NCBI GenBank assembly: GCA_017429695.1
Contig: JAFROK010000050.1
Coordinates: 32,952 to 96,951 of the forward strand
Source: Clostridia bacterium
GTDB lineage: Bacteria > Bacillota > Clostridia > Christensenellales > Aristaeellaceae
Length of the DNA stretch: 64,000 bases
Direction: 5' to 3'
This document shows positions 35,714 through 44,720 of the stretch, piece after piece. The stretch's first letter is position 1; the number at the start of each line of letters is the position of its first letter. The position numbers were made by a program, and so were the translations under genes. The notes below the pieces were generated by a model. The model was not told the DNA's origin and did not search any database. It was given only the letters and a program-made list of their open reading frames with translations.

Positions 35714-35743
35714 TTTACAGAACGGATACGGACCTGCTATGAT
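35714..35743 (+). promoter_or_regulatory. Promoter for tex
   Basis: TTTACA (35714-35719) and TATGAT (35738-35743), spacing 18, ending 35 bases before the TTG start. Confidence 0.65.
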
Positions 35744-35778
35744 GAAACATGCTACATATGGAAAAGGAGAGATCATCT

Positions 35779-37953
35779 TTGGCTGAAGCAACACAGACAG
35801 TACAGACGGATTATTCGGTTCTGCTGGCAGGGGAGTTTTCCCTGCGGCCGGCCCAGGTAGCGGCGGCGGTGGAACTGCTGGACGCGGGCAATACGATTCC
35901 CTTTATCGCCCGGTACCGGAAGGAAGCGACGGGATCCCTGGACGACCAGGTGCTGCGGGAAATGGCGGAACGCCTGGAATACCTGCGGAATATGGACAAG
36001 CGCCGGGACGAGATCCGGAAGAGCCTGACGGAACAGGACGTGATGACGGACGAGCTGGAAACCCAGCTGGCCGGCGCGAAAACCCTGAGCGAGCTGGAGG
36101 ACATCTATCGTCCGTTCCGGCCGAAACGCCGCACCCGGGCAACGGTGGCGAAAGAGCGGGGACTGGAGCCGCTGGCCCTGTGGCTGATGATGCAAACTGC
36201 CGGAGATCCGGAGGAAGAGGCCCGGAAATATATCGACCCCGAAAAGGAAGTGCCGGACGCGGAGGCCGCCCTGGCCGGCGCACGGGATATCCTGGCGGAG
36301 ACCGCCAGCGACAGCGCCGCCCTGCGGAAGGAACTGCGGGAGATGCTGGAGCGGGAAGGTGTTATCTGCACGAAGGACGCGAAGGAAGAAGACAGCGTAT
36401 ACAGCATGTATTATGACTACCGGGAACCGGTGAGGACCATGGCGGCGCACCGGATCCTGGCGGTGAACCGGGGCGAGCGGGAAGAATTCCTGAAGGTAAC
36501 CCTGGAAGCGCCGGAGGAAAAGGCCATGGCGGCCGTACGGCGGGAGTTTGTGCGGGGCAGCACTGAAGCCGGAAAACAGGTGGAAGCCGCCTGCGACGAC
36601 GCATGGACCCGGCTGATTTTCCCGTCGCTGGAACGGGAAATCCGCGCGGAGCTGACGGACCGGGCCAACGAATCTGCCATCCGGGTGTTCAGCCGGAACT
36701 TGCACCAGCTGCTGATGCAGCCGCCGATCAAGGGCAAGGTCACCCTGGGGGTGGACCCGGGCTTCCGCACCGGCTGTAAGCTGGCGGTGGTGGACGAAAA
36801 CGGCAAGGTGCTGGACACCGGCGTCGGATATTTTACGCTGCCGGGAAACGAAGGCGGAAAAGCGGCAGCGGCCCGGCTGATCAAAGGATTTGTTCAGAAA
36901 TACGGCGTGACCGCGATTGCCATTGGCAACGGCACGGCCAGCCGGGAGAGCGAGCAGTTCATTGCAGGCCTTTTGCCGGACATGCCCGGTGTTGCCTACA
37001 TGATCGTCAGCGAAGCCGGGGCGTCGGTTTACTCGGCCAGCAAGCTGGCGGCAGAGGAATTTCCGGACTTTGACGTGACCCAGCGAAGCGCGGTGTCCAT
37101 CGCACGGCGCATGCAGGACCCGCTGGCGGAACTGGTCAAGATTGACCCGAAGGCTATTGGCGTCGGGCAGTATCAGCATGACCTGAAGCAGAACGAGCTG
37201 AGCGGGGCCCTGGACGGCGTGGTGGAACAGTGCGTAAACCAAGTCGGCGTGGAAATATCCACCGCTTCGGCTGAACTGCTGAGCCATGTGGCGGGCATCG
37301 GGCCGGCGCTGGCAAAGAACATTGTCGCCTACCGGGAGGAAAGCGGCATTCCGACCCGCCAGGCACTGAAAAAGGTGCCGAAGCTGGGGCCGCGGGCCTA
37401 TGAGCAGTGCGCCGGGTTCCTGCGGGTGGCGGACAGCAAAAACCCGCTGGACGCGACGGCTGTGCACCCGGAAAGCTACGACGGCGCGAAAGCGGTGCTG
37501 GAGAAGCTCGGATACGACCTGAAGAACCTGAAGAAAGGCGGACTGCCGGAAATCCTGCTGAAGGCGAAAGCCTACGGGGAGGAAAAACTGGCGGCGGAGA
37601 CCGGGCTCGGCCTGCCGACGCTGCGGGATATCCTGAGCGAGCTGGCCAAGCCGGGACGGGATCCCCGTGACGATCTGCCCAGGCCGGTGCTGCGTACGGA
37701 CGTGCTGGATATCAAAGACCTGACGCCGGGCATGGAGCTGACGGGCACGGTTCGGAACGTGATCGACTTCGGCGCTTTTGTGGATATCGGGGTGCACCAG
37801 GACGGGCTGGTGCATATTTCCCGGATGGCGGACCGGTTTATCCGCAGCCCGGGCGAGGTGGTCAAGGTGGGCGATATCGTGAAGGTATGGGTGGTCAGTG
37901 TGGATGAAAAGAAGAAGCGGATTGCGCTGACCATGGTGAAGGAAAAACAGTAA
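35779..37953 (+). CDS. tex: Tex family S1 RNA-binding transcription accessory protein
   Basis: A 724-residue protein matching the usual Tex length. Domain order: helical Tex N-terminal region with the conserved FIARYRKEATGSLDDQVLR, a YqgF-like nuclease-fold domain from about residue 320 (LGVDPGFRTGCKLAVVDENG), helix-hairpin-helix motifs (IGPALAKNIVAYREESG and VPKLGPRAYEQCAGFLR) and a C-terminal S1 domain at about 652-724 (GTVRNVIDFGAFVDIGVHQDGLVHIS). TTG 35779 is proposed as the start because AAAGGAGAG lies 7 bases upstream; an in-frame ATG at 35758 has no ribosome binding site and would overlap this site. Confidence 0.95.
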   Translation: MAEATQTVQTDYSVLLAGEFSLRPAQVAAAVELLDAGNTIPFIARYRKEATGSLDDQVLREMAERLEYLRNMDKRRDEIRKSLTEQDVMTDELETQLAGAKTLSELEDIYRPFRPKRRTRATVAKERGLEPLALWLMMQTAGDPEEEARKYIDPEKEVPDAEAALAGARDILAETASDSAALRKELREMLEREGVICTKDAKEEDSVYSMYYDYREPVRTMAAHRILAVNRGEREEFLKVTLEAPEEKAMAAVRREFVRGSTEAGKQVEAACDDAWTRLIFPSLEREIRAELTDRANESAIRVFSRNLHQLLMQPPIKGKVTLGVDPGFRTGCKLAVVDENGKVLDTGVGYFTLPGNEGGKAAAARLIKGFVQKYGVTAIAIGNGTASRESEQFIAGLLPDMPGVAYMIVSEAGASVYSASKLAAEEFPDFDVTQRSAVSIARRMQDPLAELVKIDPKAIGVGQYQHDLKQNELSGALDGVVEQCVNQVGVEISTASAELLSHVAGIGPALAKNIVAYREESGIPTRQALKKVPKLGPRAYEQCAGFLRVADSKNPLDATAVHPESYDGAKAVLEKLGYDLKNLKKGGLPEILLKAKAYGEEKLAAETGLGLPTLRDILSELAKPGRDPRDDLPRPVLRTDVLDIKDLTPGMELTGTVRNVIDFGAFVDIGVHQDGLVHISRMADRFIRSPGEVVKVGDIVKVWVVSVDEKKKRIALTMVKEKQ

Positions 37954-37966
37954 GGGGATGCAGGAA

Positions 37967-39121
37967 ATGAGTACGGTTCGGCTGGGAATCATCGGAATCG
38001 GCAATATGGGCAGCGCCCATGTGGAGAATATCCTGGGCGGAAAATGCCCGGAGATTGCGGTAACCGCGGCGGCGGACCGGCGGGAATCCCGCCGGCGGTG
38101 GGCGGCAGAACGGATGCCGGATGCAAAGATTTTTACCGAAGGGGAGGAACTGATTGCCTCCGGAACATGCGACGCAGTGCTGATTGCCGTGCCGCATTAC
38201 CAGCATCCGTCGCTGGCTGTTTCCGCGTTTGACCATGGCCTGCATGTCATGTGTGAAAAGCCGGCGGGCGTCTATACGCTGCAGGTGCGGGAGATGATCG
38301 CGGCGGCGGACCGGCATCCGGAACTGACTTTCGGGATGATGTTCAACCAGCGGACCAACTGCGTATACCGCAAACTGAAGGAAATGATTGACGGCGGTGA
38401 ACTGGGGCAGCTGAAACGCATGAGCTGGCTGGTAACCGACTGGTACCGCACGCAGTTCTATTATGATTCCGGTGCGTGGCGGGCGACCTGGGCCGGGGAG
38501 GGCGGCGGTGTGCTGCTGAACCAGTGTCCGCACCAGCTGGACCTGCTGCAGTGGCTGTGCGGCCTGCCGGTGAAGGTGCAGGCCCGCTGCTATGAAGGCA
38601 GATGGCATGATATTGAAGTGGAAGATGACGTGAGCGCCCTGCTGGAGTTTGAAAACGGCGCGACCGGCGTGTTTGTGACAACAACCGGCGACGCGCCGGG
38701 CACTAACCGCCTGGAGATATCCGGCACGAAGGGAAAGATCGTCTGCGAGGATGACAGGCTGAACTTCTGGCGGAACAAAACGGATGAGCGGACATGGTGC
38801 ACGGAATGCAAGGAAGGCTTCCGGAAACCGGACTGCGAACAGATTGCTGTGGAAACAGACGGGCAGAATATCCAGCATCCGGCGGTGATGAACGCCTTCG
38901 CGGCGCATATCCTGCGGGGTGAACCGCTTGTGGCGGACGGACGGGAAGGGATCCGCGGGCTGATGCTTTCCAATGCCATGCATTTATCCTCCTGGCTGGG
39001 GAAAGAAGTGACCCTGCCGATCGACGAGGAACTGTTTTACCGGCTGCTGAAGGAAAAATGCCAAAACTCCCGCCATAAGGAAGAACGGGATGTGACGATT
39101 TCAACAGAAGGAAGCTACTGA
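37967..39121 (+). CDS. Gfo/Idh/MocA family oxidoreductase (first of a tandem pair)
   Basis: A 384-residue NAD(P)-dependent dehydrogenase. The N-terminal Rossmann motif GIIGIGNMGSAHV is followed by the conserved EKPAG (residues near 97) whose Lys is catalytic, and the C-terminal alpha/beta domain contains GGGVLLNQCPHQLDLLQWL, with the family His/Asp pair. ATG 37967 is chosen because AGGGG lies about 9 bases upstream; the in-frame ATG at 37958 is too close to it. Substrates are sugars or inositols, not predictable here. It overlaps functionally with the next gene, another family member starting 2 bp after its stop, indicating two sequential or alternative steps of one pathway. Confidence 0.92.
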   Translation: MSTVRLGIIGIGNMGSAHVENILGGKCPEIAVTAAADRRESRRRWAAERMPDAKIFTEGEELIASGTCDAVLIAVPHYQHPSLAVSAFDHGLHVMCEKPAGVYTLQVREMIAAADRHPELTFGMMFNQRTNCVYRKLKEMIDGGELGQLKRMSWLVTDWYRTQFYYDSGAWRATWAGEGGGVLLNQCPHQLDLLQWLCGLPVKVQARCYEGRWHDIEVEDDVSALLEFENGATGVFVTTTGDAPGTNRLEISGTKGKIVCEDDRLNFWRNKTDERTWCTECKEGFRKPDCEQIAVETDGQNIQHPAVMNAFAAHILRGEPLVADGREGIRGLMLSNAMHLSSWLGKEVTLPIDEELFYRLLKEKCQNSRHKEERDVTISTEGSY

Positions 39122-39122
39122 G

Positions 39123-40106
39123 ATGCGGAATGTCGGACTGGTCGGATGCGGGGCGATTGCCCGGGTGCATGCAGCAGTGCTGCATGCGCTGCCGGAGGTG
39201 CAGCTGTGCGCATGCTGCGATATCAAAAGGGAAAGGGCGGAGAACCTGGCCCGGGAAGACGGCTGCGCCGTATATGAAAACTATACAGAAATGCTGGAAA
39301 AGGAAAAACCGGACGTGGTGCACCTCTGCGTGCCCCATTACCTGCATGTGCCGATGGCGGAGGAAGCGGCCGAACGGGGCATCGCGGTGTTTACGGAAAA
39401 ACCGCCGGCCATTGACCGGGACCAGTGGGCCCGGCTCAGGCGAGCGGCGGAAAAGGTACCGGTCGGTATCTGTTTCCAGAACCGCTACAACCCGAACATC
39501 CGGACGGCCTGGGAAATGATCGGAAGCGGCGCGTACGGCGCGCTGACCGGGGCAAGGGCGTTTGTGACATGGCACCGGGACGCGCCGTATTACCTGGACA
39601 GCGGCTGGCGTGGACGCCTGGCTACCGAAGGCGGCGGAGCGCTGATCAACCAGGCGATTCATACACTTGACCTGCTGGTTTGGATCATGGGAACGCCGGA
39701 GAAGGCAGAGGGCCTGCTGAGCAATCACCACCTGGCCGGACAGACGGAGGTGGAGGATACCGCAGCTGTTTATATGCTTCTCGGCGGCAGGCCGGCGCTG
39801 CTGTATGCATCGAATGCCTATGCTGCAGACGCGCCGGTGATGATTGAATTCCGGCTGGAAAAAGCAACGCTGCGGCTGGAAGGAAACGGGCTGGATATTA
39901 TGACACCGGAAGGCACGGAACACAGGACGTTTACGGTGCCCGAAACCCTCGGCAAGGGCTACTGGGGGAACGGACACCTGCCGTGCATTGCAGATTTTTA
40001 CCGGAGCCTGGAAGAGAGACGGGCTTATCAGAACAATGTGGATTCCGTTGCGGATACGATGGAAGTATTGATGCAGGTATATGAAAAGGGCAGGGAAATG
40101 CCGTGA
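39123..40106 (+). CDS. Gfo/Idh/MocA family oxidoreductase (second of a tandem pair)
   Basis: A 327-residue dehydrogenase. GLVGCGAIARVHAAVL is the cofactor-binding glycine motif, TEKPPAI the catalytic Lys block and GGGALINQAIHTLDLLVWIMG the C-terminal active-site helix. It is about 60 residues shorter than its upstream neighbour and only modestly similar, so it is not a recent duplicate. Its stop codon touches the stop codon of the convergent c-di-GMP gene with no base between them. Function within sugar catabolism is inferred from the family only. Confidence 0.9.
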   Translation: MRNVGLVGCGAIARVHAAVLHALPEVQLCACCDIKRERAENLAREDGCAVYENYTEMLEKEKPDVVHLCVPHYLHVPMAEEAAERGIAVFTEKPPAIDRDQWARLRRAAEKVPVGICFQNRYNPNIRTAWEMIGSGAYGALTGARAFVTWHRDAPYYLDSGWRGRLATEGGGALINQAIHTLDLLVWIMGTPEKAEGLLSNHHLAGQTEVEDTAAVYMLLGGRPALLYASNAYAADAPVMIEFRLEKATLRLEGNGLDIMTPEGTEHRTFTVPETLGKGYWGNGHLPCIADFYRSLEERRAYQNNVDSVADTMEVLMQVYEKGREMP

Positions 40107-42473
40107 TTATTCGTTTGCCTGCTGCAGCGGAGCGAAGCCGTCGTCGATCATGGACAGCATAATATCCGCGAAGCGCGGGTCAAACTGGATGCCTTTGCCG
40201 GTTTCAAGCTCTTTGCGGATTTCTTCCGGAGCGATACCGGCCCGGTACCGGCGGTCGTGGGACATGGCATCGTAGGCATCGGCCACGGCGATGATCCGGG
40301 CCGGTTCAGGAATACCGTCGCCGGAGAGGCCATCCGGGTATCCGCTGCCGTTATACCATTCGTGGTGCCAGCGGGCGCCTTCCAGCAGGCGGGGCATTTC
40401 TTCAATTTTCCGGAGAATCCGGGCGCCGACCCGGGAATGGGTTTTGATTTTTTCGTATTCTTCCTCACTCAGTTCTCCGGGGTTGTTGATGACGGAATCC
40501 GGAATACCGATTTTTCCGATATCGTGCAGGAGCGCCATCATATATATATCTTCCTGCTCACGGGGTGTATAGCCGGCACGGCGGGAAATTTCCCGGGCAT
40601 ACTCCGCGACACGGCCGGAATGTCCGCTGGTATAGCTGTCCTTTGCATCGATGGTTTCAGCCAGGGCCTGGACCATATGCAGGGACATTTTTTCAAGCTC
40701 CGCAGTTTTGCGGGAGACGGCTTCGGTCAGGTTCATCCGCAGGTGGGCCAGCTCCAGGATGTGCTGGATCCGGACTGTCAGGATTTCCGGGGTGAAAGGC
40801 TTGCGGATAAAATCCATCGCGCCGAGCTGCAGGCATTTGGTTTCTGCGTCGGTGCTGTTGTCCGCGGTCAGGAAGATGACGGGAACGGAAGCGTCGGGCA
40901 GGTCCCGGCGGATTTTCCGGAAGGTGGCCATTCCGTCCGGATCCGGCATGGCCAGGTCCAGCAGAACCAGGTCGGGCGTCTTTTCCCGCAGCAGATCCAC
41001 CAGTTCCGTGCCGGACGACAGGGTGGTGACCTGATACCGTTCTCCGGTCAGGACCTGTTCGGTCAGGTTCAGGATGACCGGATCATCATCAACAACCACA
41101 ATCCATTCGCTGCCGGCGCGGTGGCTGCCGGGCTCCGGATGGCGGACCGGATGAACCGGCGCGTACTCGGTGGCGACTTCGGCATATTCGGGACAGTCGG
41201 AGGTATTCCACTTATGCAGGAGCCGGCCGATGACCCGGTCGATATCATGCTCGTGAATCTCCGGAAGCAGCAGGAAAAGCTGGTTGTCACCGCATTCCAT
41301 CATCACGTCGCTGGTGCGCAGGGAGGTGCGGATCATTTTGCGGAACTGGACGATCAGTTCGGCCCGCTTGGCATCGCCGGCTTCCGGGGCGACCTTGACT
41401 GTCAGCAGTACCCGGTAGGCGCAACTGTGATAACGGTCCATATAGCGGACCATGTATTTATAGATGCTGCCGAAGACTTCCCGCCCCATCCACATGGCAC
41501 TCGGTGCTTCAATCCGTTCCTCAAGGATGGCGGTGATTGTTTCCAGGTTCAGTTCGTGCCCCCGGTCGTTGCTGCGGCTTTCGTTATAACGGTACAGGCG
41601 GCTGCCGTGCTTGCCGTTCCGCTTGACGATATACAGCGCCTGATCGGCCAGGTGGAACAGCTCCGGATAATCCCGGCCATATTCCGGCACGGAAACCGCG
41701 CCGACGGAAACGCCGGTGGAAAAGGTCAGCCGGTCGCCGAGGATGGCTTTGGCACCGGCAATGTATTCCTCATTGATTTTGGCGGCAAATGATGTCAGGT
41801 CTTCACTCCGCTTTCGATTCCGCAGGAAGGCGACAAATTCGTCTCCGCCGATCCGGCCGCACTCTTCCGGATTGGGCAGGTTGTTGGCGATGATCTGAGA
41901 GAACATCACGAGGATCCGGTCGCCCGTGTCATGGCCGAAGATATCATTGACGGATTTGAAAGCATCCAGGTCCAGTACGCACAGCAGGCCGGTTTCCCGG
42001 GAGCACAGGCGGGTCATCAGGGCTTCGGATGCGGCTTTGTTCAGAAAGCCGGTCAGCGGATCCGTTTCGGCGTTTTTGGCGAAACGGTTCATCTGGGTCT
42101 GGACATCCAGGATTCTCCGGACGCGGTTGATGAGCACATCCGGGTCGAAGGGCTTCCTGATATAATCCATGGCGCCTGATTCCAGGCCGCGGACCTCCTG
42201 GTCGTGACGGTATTCCGCGGTCAGAAAAACCACCGGCACTTCCTGCCCGGGCGCCATTTCCTTTTTCAGCAGTTCATGGGTCCGGAAACCGTCCATGTCC
42301 GGCATGTTGATATCCAGCAGGAACAGATCGGGAATGCCGTTTTTCCGCACATAATCCAGCGCAGTCTGGCCGGACTGCAGTGCGGTAACCCGGTAGCCGG
42401 CTTTGCTCAGCAGATGCCCTGCCAGCTTCAGCGTGGTGACGTCGTCATCAATAACGATGATCCAGTTGGCCAT
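40107..42473 (-). CDS. REC-GGDEF-(degenerate GGDEF)-REC-HD-GYP cyclic-di-GMP signalling protein
   Basis: A 788-residue cytoplasmic response regulator. Residues 1-120 form a receiver with Asp54 in LFLLDINMPDMDG. A GGDEF diguanylate cyclase follows (about 135-300) with the intact motif GRIGGDEF. Residues 300-450 look like a second, decayed GGDEF fold (TSDVMMECGDNQLFLLLPE). A second receiver begins near 456 (VVVDDD, phosphoacceptor in LVLLDLAMPDPDG). The C terminus is an HD-GYP phosphodiesterase with HDIGK near residue 648, HHEWYNGSGYPDG and DAYDAM. Making and breaking activities are thus in one chain under two phosphorylation inputs. No kinase is adjacent; the hybrid kinase at 44721 is the nearest candidate. 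Confidence 0.93.
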   Translation of the reverse strand: MANWIIVIDDDVTTLKLAGHLLSKAGYRVTALQSGQTALDYVRKNGIPDLFLLDINMPDMDGFRTHELLKKEMAPGQEVPVVFLTAEYRHDQEVRGLESGAMDYIRKPFDPDVLINRVRRILDVQTQMNRFAKNAETDPLTGFLNKAASEALMTRLCSRETGLLCVLDLDAFKSVNDIFGHDTGDRILVMFSQIIANNLPNPEECGRIGGDEFVAFLRNRKRSEDLTSFAAKINEEYIAGAKAILGDRLTFSTGVSVGAVSVPEYGRDYPELFHLADQALYIVKRNGKHGSRLYRYNESRSNDRGHELNLETITAILEERIEAPSAMWMGREVFGSIYKYMVRYMDRYHSCAYRVLLTVKVAPEAGDAKRAELIVQFRKMIRTSLRTSDVMMECGDNQLFLLLPEIHEHDIDRVIGRLLHKWNTSDCPEYAEVATEYAPVHPVRHPEPGSHRAGSEWIVVVDDDPVILNLTEQVLTGERYQVTTLSSGTELVDLLREKTPDLVLLDLAMPDPDGMATFRKIRRDLPDASVPVIFLTADNSTDAETKCLQLGAMDFIRKPFTPEILTVRIQHILELAHLRMNLTEAVSRKTAELEKMSLHMVQALAETIDAKDSYTSGHSGRVAEYAREISRRAGYTPREQEDIYMMALLHDIGKIGIPDSVINNPGELSEEEYEKIKTHSRVGARILRKIEEMPRLLEGARWHHEWYNGSGYPDGLSGDGIPEPARIIAVADAYDAMSHDRRYRAGIAPEEIRKELETGKGIQFDPRFADIMLSMIDDGFAPLQQANE

Positions 42474-42508
42474 GGCCCGATCCCCCTGTTCAGTTGCAGT
42501 ATCAAACT

Positions 42509-42538
42509 ATTATAGCATGGACAAAAACCATGTTACAA
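42509..42538 (-). promoter_or_regulatory. Promoter for the c-di-GMP protein gene
   Basis: On the minus strand TTGTAA (42533-42538) and a perfect TATAAT (42509-42514), spacing 18, about 36 bases before the start codon. Confidence 0.7.
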
Positions 42539-42589
42539 GATATTGCGCGGATTCTTTGCAGGATATTGTGCGGCCGTTCCGGTATCCTG

Positions 42590-42619
42590 TTGACGGGAGG
42601 CGTTTTATTCTGATATCAT
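42590..42619 (+). promoter_or_regulatory. Promoter for the LUD protein gene
   Basis: TTGACG (42590-42595) and TATCAT (42614-42619), spacing 18, ending 40 bases before the start codon and divergent from the c-di-GMP gene promoter. Confidence 0.65.
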
Positions 42620-42659
42620 CGGAGCAAAAGCTGTGAAATTAAAAATGGGAGGAAAGAAA

Positions 42660-43289
42660 ATGAACGCCAATATTACCAAACGGAATGAATTGCTTGCCCA
42701 GAAATTGATCCAGGGACTGAAGAGCCGGAACATGACCGGATACTACGCCGCGACCAGGGAGGAGGCGCTGGCGCAGGCGCTCGCGTTGATTCCGGAAGGA
42801 AGCAGCGTGACCATGGGCGGCGCGATGAGTGCCCATGAGATCGGCCTGGTGGACGCGCTAAAAAAAGGCAATTACCATTTCATCGACCGGGACGCGATTG
42901 CAGACAAACGGGCGGCGATGCTGGCGGCTTACGACGCCGATTTCTTCCTGACCAGCGCAAACGCTATGACATCAGACGGCGAAATGGTGAATATTGACGG
43001 AAATGCCAACCGGGTTTCCGCAATCGCCCAGGGGCCGAAGAAGGTGTTGGTTATTGTCGGGATGAACAAGATCTGCGGTGACCTGGACAGCGCCATGAAA
43101 CGGGCCCGGAATGTGGCCGCGCCGATCAACGCCCAGCGTTTCGGCCTGAACACGCCCTGCTCCAAGACCGGAGCCTGCATGAACTGCAAGTCACCGGATA
43201 CCATCTGCTGCCAGTTCCTGATTACCCGGTATTCCCGCCATGCGGACCGGATCCATGTGATTCTGGTCAATGACAGTCTGGGATTCTGA
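42660..43289 (+). CDS. LUD-domain (LutC-like) protein
   Basis: A 209-residue protein of the lactate-utilisation (LUD) domain family. Family landmarks are GSSVTMGGAMSAHEIGL, DADFFLTSANAMTSDGEMVNIDGNANRV and a Cys-rich C-terminal segment (CSKTGACMNCKSPDTICC) that could bind an Fe-S cluster or zinc. Stand-alone LUD proteins of this type are common in clostridia; their substrate is not established, although LutABC homologues oxidise L-lactate. ATG 42660 follows GGGAGGAAAG. No LutA or LutB partner is adjacent, so a complete lactate oxidase complex is not encoded here. Confidence 0.88.
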   Translation: MNANITKRNELLAQKLIQGLKSRNMTGYYAATREEALAQALALIPEGSSVTMGGAMSAHEIGLVDALKKGNYHFIDRDAIADKRAAMLAAYDADFFLTSANAMTSDGEMVNIDGNANRVSAIAQGPKKVLVIVGMNKICGDLDSAMKRARNVAAPINAQRFGLNTPCSKTGACMNCKSPDTICCQFLITRYSRHADRIHVILVNDSLGF

Positions 43290-43351
43290 GCTGCGGCATT
43301 CCGGCATCATCAATAATATCAGGGCGAATGGAGTTATCGGGTAAAGTGAGC

Positions 43352-44689
43352 ATGAAAAGAATCGGCCGGATCATCCTGTGGGTTCTGGCACTGGCTGTGA
43401 TGATCACCCCGGCAGCGGCGGAACGGGAAATACCGGACGCGCTGCGGGTGACGCAGGAGATCGTATCAGAACGGCTGGAGAACTATAAGGTTGTTACACA
43501 ATCTGTGCTGCATTCATCCCGGGAGGATGTGGATGAAGCCATCAATGCGCGGGTGACGGCACTGACGGAAGAAGTGACGCCACTGATTCCGGAGGGAAAG
43601 GATTTCAACACCAAGCCGGCACACGGGGATATTGTGACCCAGATTACCCGGACGGGCAGCCGGTGGATGAGTTTTCATATTGTGGCGCTGGCCTCGGCCA
43701 ACGACAACCAGGTGTGGTCAAAGAGCGAAGAATACACCTACGATATGGAAACCGGCCGGCTGATCCATCTGGGGGAGATCATCCGGGAGGATAGCTGGGA
43801 AAAGCTGCTGCAGGAGATCCGGACGCAGCTGGCAGCCATGTTTCCGGAGGATGAACCGGACGAAAGCGCACTGGACGCGCTTTGCAGCCGGGAAGGCCTG
43901 GAAGGGGCCGGTTTTGTGATGACCCCCGGACACCTGGCGCTCTATTTTCCGGCGGGCGGCGTATATCCCGCGCACGCGGAAGCGCTGCTGCGTGCTGAAA
44001 TCTATGTGCCGGGACTATGGGAGATCCTGACGGAAGAAGCCAGGCAGGAAACGGACTGCAGCGGATATGCCATGATTGCGCTGACGTATGACGACGGGCC
44101 GGCGAAGGGAACGACCCGGCGGGTGCTGAACGCGACCGTGTGCCATGCGGCCCAGGTGACCTTCTTTACGATCGGGCACCGACTGGCCAAGAACGCGGAA
44201 CTGCTGCACCGGGAATTCGACGGGGGACACAGCGTGCAGAGCCATTCCTGGACGCATGACCTTGAGAAAATAAACGTGAAAAATGAGGCCAAATGGGAAG
44301 AACGCTTTAACCAGACCATGGGGAACATGATCGGAACGGTTCCGATCATGATGCGGCCGCCGGGAGGACAGGACCGCTTATTCCGGACTGCGGGATGCAC
44401 ACTGCCCATGATCCTGTGGGAAACCAATTCCCAGGATGCCGCCAAAGGAGATATATATCCGGAGGATATGATTTCCTGCTCCGGGAACGCACTGGGCGCA
44501 AAGGACGGGGATATCGTGCTTTTCCATGATGTGAAAAACTACGCCGGGGAACTGGCGGAACTGTGTATGAAACGGTTTGAGGAATGGAACATATTACTGG
44601 TGACGGTGAATGACCTGTGCGCAGTGCGCGGGGTTTCGCTGGAGGACGGATTGGTTCTCAGGTCCTGTCCGCCTGACAGCGGGGAATGA
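43352..44689 (+). CDS. Polysaccharide deacetylase (CE4, NodB fold) with N-terminal DUF3298-like domain
   Basis: A 445-residue secreted enzyme. Start ATG 43352 is chosen because it opens a good signal peptide (residues 1-25, ending AAAE); its ribosome binding site (AAAGTGAG) is weak and an ATG at 43328 is the alternative. Residues about 60-215 resemble the DUF3298/RsiV-type domain found before NodB domains. The NodB part has motif 1 LTYDDGPAKG, motif 2 HSVQSHSWTHD, motif 3 MRPPGG and a late LFHDVKN motif. It should remove acetyl groups from peptidoglycan or a related glycan. It ends about 30 bp before a convergent kinase gene. Confidence 0.9.
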   Translation: MKRIGRIILWVLALAVMITPAAAEREIPDALRVTQEIVSERLENYKVVTQSVLHSSREDVDEAINARVTALTEEVTPLIPEGKDFNTKPAHGDIVTQITRTGSRWMSFHIVALASANDNQVWSKSEEYTYDMETGRLIHLGEIIREDSWEKLLQEIRTQLAAMFPEDEPDESALDALCSREGLEGAGFVMTPGHLALYFPAGGVYPAHAEALLRAEIYVPGLWEILTEEARQETDCSGYAMIALTYDDGPAKGTTRRVLNATVCHAAQVTFFTIGHRLAKNAELLHREFDGGHSVQSHSWTHDLEKINVKNEAKWEERFNQTMGNMIGTVPIMMRPPGGQDRLFRTAGCTLPMILWETNSQDAAKGDIYPEDMISCSGNALGAKDGDIVLFHDVKNYAGELAELCMKRFEEWNILLVTVNDLCAVRGVSLEDGLVLRSCPPDSGE

Positions 44690-44720
44690 TTCATTCGGGC
44701 GATTCTGATGAAAGCCGAAA

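Noticed and set aside
35773-38004. A 743-codon open frame on the minus strand across tex
   Set aside because: Shadow of tex, with the same Gln/His/Arg-rich composition and no start signal.
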